In this document: positions 5,865-7,885 of the stretch, in pieces
How positions within the stretch are numbered: the stretch's first letter is position 1
Layout of the letters: the number at the start of each line of letters is the position of its first letter
Origin: Chloroflexota bacterium
GTDB lineage: Bacteria; Chloroflexota; UBA11872; VXOZ01
Length of the DNA: 7,885 nucleotides
Direction of reading: 5' to 3'
Assembly (NCBI GenBank): GCA_009839775.1
Contig: VXOZ01000148.1
Location: 1-7,885 of the forward strand
The notes under the pieces: generated by a model
Databases searched by the model: none
The model's input: the letters and a program-made list of their open reading frames with translations, nothing else
What the model was told of the DNA's origin: nothing
Program-made: the position numbers and the translations under genes

Positions 5865-7331
5865 CTACTTGAGGTGAGGGCTGACGTGCTCGAAGGCCAC
5901 TTCCCCCGCCAGCACTGCATAGCGCAGTGCTGTGGGAAGTAGCGTGTCACACGGAGGAATCTCACTGCCTTCTTTGGACTGCAGAGGGTCTCTGGGGTGC
6001 ATGTCTGTGTCGCGCGCGCTGTCACCGGAGAGCAGTCCCCAGACGGTGCGGCTGCCCCGGTATCCTCCGCCGCACTTGTCACAACCAGCCGCTCTGTATA
6101 GCTGCGCCCCGGCAGAGGCACGCAGGAGATCAACCTCGTCTGACGCTATGGCACGCGGCTCCCGGCAGTCCGGACATAGCCTTGGCACTACAATGAATTC
6201 ACTGGCGGCAAGAAAATAAGGAGAGCGTTCGCATTGTTCCAAGCCAAGCTCCGCAAGGTATTCAAGGGCGGCTCGAATTGAAGCTCTCTGCACCTGGACG
6301 AAGACGGTAATGCCGGCGGACAACGCGGCCGCAACAGACTCCACTTCAGCGCTATCTTGGACTCCATCCAGCAAGAGTACATCTGGGCATAGGCCCATGG
6401 CCACCTGCCATGGTTCGGCGTCGTCAGTATTTTCGGCCTTTCCGCCACCAATGTGCACGGTGCTTTCGGACTGGTAGTTGGACGATCGATCAATGGATGC
6501 CACGAGCTTCCCCTGTAATTCCAAGCAGTGTGCCAGGGCCAGACGATGCTCTTGCACTACACGATAGTGGCTACCCGCAAGCACGAACAGGCCGGGCTTC
6601 CCCGCCAGCAAGCGGTACAGGGCCTCACACTGCTCTGCGGTATAGCCAATCTCCGTAAGGGTCTGCGCCGCACCGGCATGGAAGAATTGGAGGTGGAGCT
6701 GTTCGCCGGCATGACTTGGCACGACGCTCAGTCGTACCTGTGCCGAATGATTCTCGTCCGCGTGCCTGAAGATAGCCTCACTGGACACGCCGGCGCCATC
6801 ATCAGGGAGCGATGCAAGCGCCTTGAGTTCTGCCTTCAGGCAGTCACCAAGCTCCCCTTCCACGCGCGCAACATCGTGGATGCGACCCAAAGTGCGCACC
6901 AAGAGCTTGTCACCGCTCGCCGTCGGGTTCACATAGAAGTCGCTCGCTTGCGCCGCCATGCAATCGAGCAACAGCCTCTTCACCGCTTCCTTTGAGCCGG
7001 CTTCGTCGTCTGCGATGCCTACCTCGGGCAGATCGACAATGCCATGCTCGGCAAGGCGAGCCGTGAAGATACGTACGAGGGTTTCCGCTCTCTGGCGCCT
7101 ACCCGCAAGTTCGCCGGCGGCCGCCGCGACGTCATCCTCCTGAAACATCAGCACCGCATCATCCTTGCTCGCCTTAAGCACGCCATCTTTAACGAGGCGA
7201 TAGACGCGAGCACGGCTCAGTGAGAGCCGCGCCATTACGTTCTCAATACCCATAGTTGTTGCTGCCCGCCGGCTTTTGGCAAAGGTTTGGTCTGCCGAGT
7301 GCTCTAGGGAGTGCTGTGCCTCTTTTGCCAT
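5865..7331 (-). CDS. Excisionase/MerR-like HTH fused to a motif-less GspE/PilB-type ATPase fold (predicted pseudo-ATPase)
   Basis: This is a full-length 488-residue protein. Residues about 28-70 form an excisionase/MerR-like helix-turn-helix (GIENVMARLSLSRARVYRL, then KDGVL and FQEDDVAA). Residues about 112-488 follow the type II secretion/type IV pilus ATPase plan: QASDFYVNP (128-136) for the ASDIHIEP strand, LSVVPSHAGEQLHLQFF (201-217), LTEIGYTAEQ (225-234), GLFVLAG (247-253), CPDVLLLDGVQD (315-326), SPYFLAASEFIVVPRLC (370-386) and a CxxC...CxxC zinc knuckle (C386, C389, C417, C420). The Walker A loop GPTGSGKTT is replaced by GSHYRVVQEH, the Asp box by SIDRSSNY, the Walker B GEIRD by DGVQD, and the His box STLHT by VQVQR, so ATP hydrolysis is not expected. 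The start ATG at 7331 has GAGGA 6 nt upstream and overlaps the MscS gene. The uninterrupted frame argues against recent decay. It is probably a DNA-binding regulator or scaffold; no target is visible. Confidence 0.82.
   Translation of the reverse strand: MAKEAQHSLEHSADQTFAKSRRAATTMGIENVMARLSLSRARVYRLVKDGVLKASKDDAVLMFQEDDVAAAAGELAGRRQRAETLVRIFTARLAEHGIVDLPEVGIADDEAGSKEAVKRLLLDCMAAQASDFYVNPTASGDKLLVRTLGRIHDVARVEGELGDCLKAELKALASLPDDGAGVSSEAIFRHADENHSAQVRLSVVPSHAGEQLHLQFFHAGAAQTLTEIGYTAEQCEALYRLLAGKPGLFVLAGSHYRVVQEHRLALAHCLELQGKLVASIDRSSNYQSESTVHIGGGKAENTDDAEPWQVAMGLCPDVLLLDGVQDSAEVESVAAALSAGITVFVQVQRASIRAALEYLAELGLEQCERSPYFLAASEFIVVPRLCPDCREPRAIASDEVDLLRASAGAQLYRAAGCDKCGGGYRGSRTVWGLLSGDSARDTDMHPRDPLQSKEGSEIPPCDTLLPTALRYAVLAGEVAFEHVSPHLK
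5899..5940. other. Long hairpin inside the 3' end of the pseudo-ATPase gene
   Basis: AGCACTGC (5911-5918) pairs perfectly with GCAGTGCT (5924-5931) across a 5-nt loop. After a small internal loop (5 nt against 2 nt), ACTTCCC (5899-5905) pairs with GGGAAGT (5934-5940), giving 15 bp in all. It lies within the codons for the C-terminal subdomain and ends about 32 nt before the stop. No T-run follows, so it is not a classical terminator, but it could stabilise the mRNA 3' end. Confidence 0.55.
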
Positions 7332-7885
7332 AGGTATTCCTCGCCCGTGAGGCTCACATCTTTAGCCGGTATCGTTACCGTCAGGCCGGCGTCGGCGAAT
7401 TCTTGGCGCAGTTCGGTGATAAGTTCACCGTAAAGGTTTACGGACTTCGAGGCTGTCCAGCCAAGCAGTTGGGCCCGTTCTTCATCTGCCGAGACCTCGA
7501 GCAGCTTGAAACGCGGCGCCGGGTCGTCCAGGATTGCGGGGTGGTTCCGCAGCTTGTCCAATGCGATGTCTTTCACCCAATCTAGGTCCACCTCGTAGGC
7601 GGCGGCCAGGGGAATTTGCAGCACGCGCATGTCGTAACTCGAGTGGTTGATGATCTTATTCCGCCAAAGCACACCGTTCGGCACAACGATGCGCGCATTG
7701 TCCAGGGTAAGCAGCCCAGTGTAGCTGAGGTTCACGTGCGTTACAAAGCCGACTTGCTGCGGCGGGCCGAACTCGATAAGGTCGCCCTTGTCGAAAGGCT
7801 TGGCTCCCAGCATCATCAATCCGGCGAAGTAATTCGCAATGGATCGCCGAGCGCCCATGCCGATGATGATCCCGGTAATGCCGAC
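7304..7885 (-). CDS. MscS-family small-conductance mechanosensitive channel (partial, 5' end outside window)
   Basis: The visible 193 residues are the C-terminal part of an MscS-type channel, which opens under membrane tension to release solutes. The frame is open to the right edge. The pore helix TM3 and its junction are seen in GITGIIIGMGARRSIANYF (2-20), followed by AGLMMLGAKPFDKGDLIEF, the usual link to the beta domain. LDNARIVVPNGVLWRNKIINHSS carries the family's conserved PN (P69-N70 in the visible part), and the rest is the alpha/beta C-terminal vestibule domain. The protein ends at a TAG (7306-7304) that lies 28 nt inside the next gene. TM1, TM2 and any extra N-terminal segments lie outside. 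Overlap with the HTH/pseudo-ATPase gene means the two are made from one message. The family call is secure; the conductance type is unknown. Confidence 0.93.
   Translation of the reverse strand, partial: VGITGIIIGMGARRSIANYFAGLMMLGAKPFDKGDLIEFGPPQQVGFVTHVNLSYTGLLTLDNARIVVPNGVLWRNKIINHSSYDMRVLQIPLAAAYEVDLDWVKDIALDKLRNHPAILDDPAPRFKLLEVSADEERAQLLGWTASKSVNLYGELITELRQEFADAGLTVTIPAKDVSLTGEEYLWQKRHSTP
7338..7342 (-). promoter_or_regulatory. Internal ribosome binding site for the HTH/pseudo-ATPase gene
   Basis: GAGGA lies inside the last codons of the MscS gene, 6 nt before the ATG at 7331. It decides this start over the later in-frame ATG at 7253 (residue 27), which has no ribosome site, and implies translational coupling. 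Confidence 0.7.

Noticed and set aside
5865..7331. Calling the GspE/PilB-like gene a pseudogene
   Set aside because: The frame is uninterrupted, the fold landmarks and zinc cysteines are kept, and the start has a good ribosome site, so a retained non-catalytic protein fits better than decay.

Overview
The window comes from a bacterium with GC-rich coding DNA. It holds four full-length metabolic or transport genes, one unusual full-length gene, and two genes cut by the window edges. Nothing fixes the species. The mix of an amidohydrolase, MFS permeases and an aldo/keto reductase, the hairpin-rich mosaic repeat (containing TGAGCTTGTCGAA and a CCCGTA/TACGGG hairpin) and the wide use of GTG starts would suit a free-living or host-associated Chloroflexota-like lineage, but that is only a guess. 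No rRNA, tRNA, CRISPR array, transposase or phage gene was seen.

Layout from left to right. (1) Positions 1-581, minus strand: the N-terminal 193 residues of an ABC exporter ATPase, running off the left edge. (2) Positions 582-964: a divergent intergenic region. It has a plausible sigma-70-type promoter on each strand, and each is associated with a short palindrome or inverted repeat that could bind a regulator. (3) Positions 965-3163, plus strand: an ACMSD-type amidohydrolase followed 57 bp later by an MFS permease, probably one transcription unit. (4) Positions 3312-4199, plus strand: an aldo/keto reductase with its own -10 box and a perfect 10-bp inverted repeat just upstream. (5) Positions 4257-4378: a compact mosaic of hairpins between convergent genes. 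(6) Positions 4390-5685, minus strand: a second MFS permease. (7) Positions 5865-7885, minus strand: the C-terminal part of an MscS-type mechanosensitive channel. It overlaps by 28 nt a 488-residue protein that joins an excisionase/MerR-like helix-turn-helix to a GspE/PilB-type secretion ATPase fold whose nucleotide-binding and catalytic motifs have all been replaced.

How the genes may work together. The amidohydrolase, the first MFS permease and perhaps the aldo/keto reductase look like a small uptake and catabolism set for an unidentified organic acid or carbonyl compound. The ABC ATPase is an efflux component read in the opposite direction. The HTH/pseudo-ATPase gene is the most unusual object here. 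It keeps the fold landmarks and the four zinc-ligand cysteines of the GspE/PilB family but lacks a P-loop, a Walker B acidic pair and a His box, and it is translationally coupled to a channel gene. A regulatory or scaffold role is the natural inference; nothing in the window shows its target.
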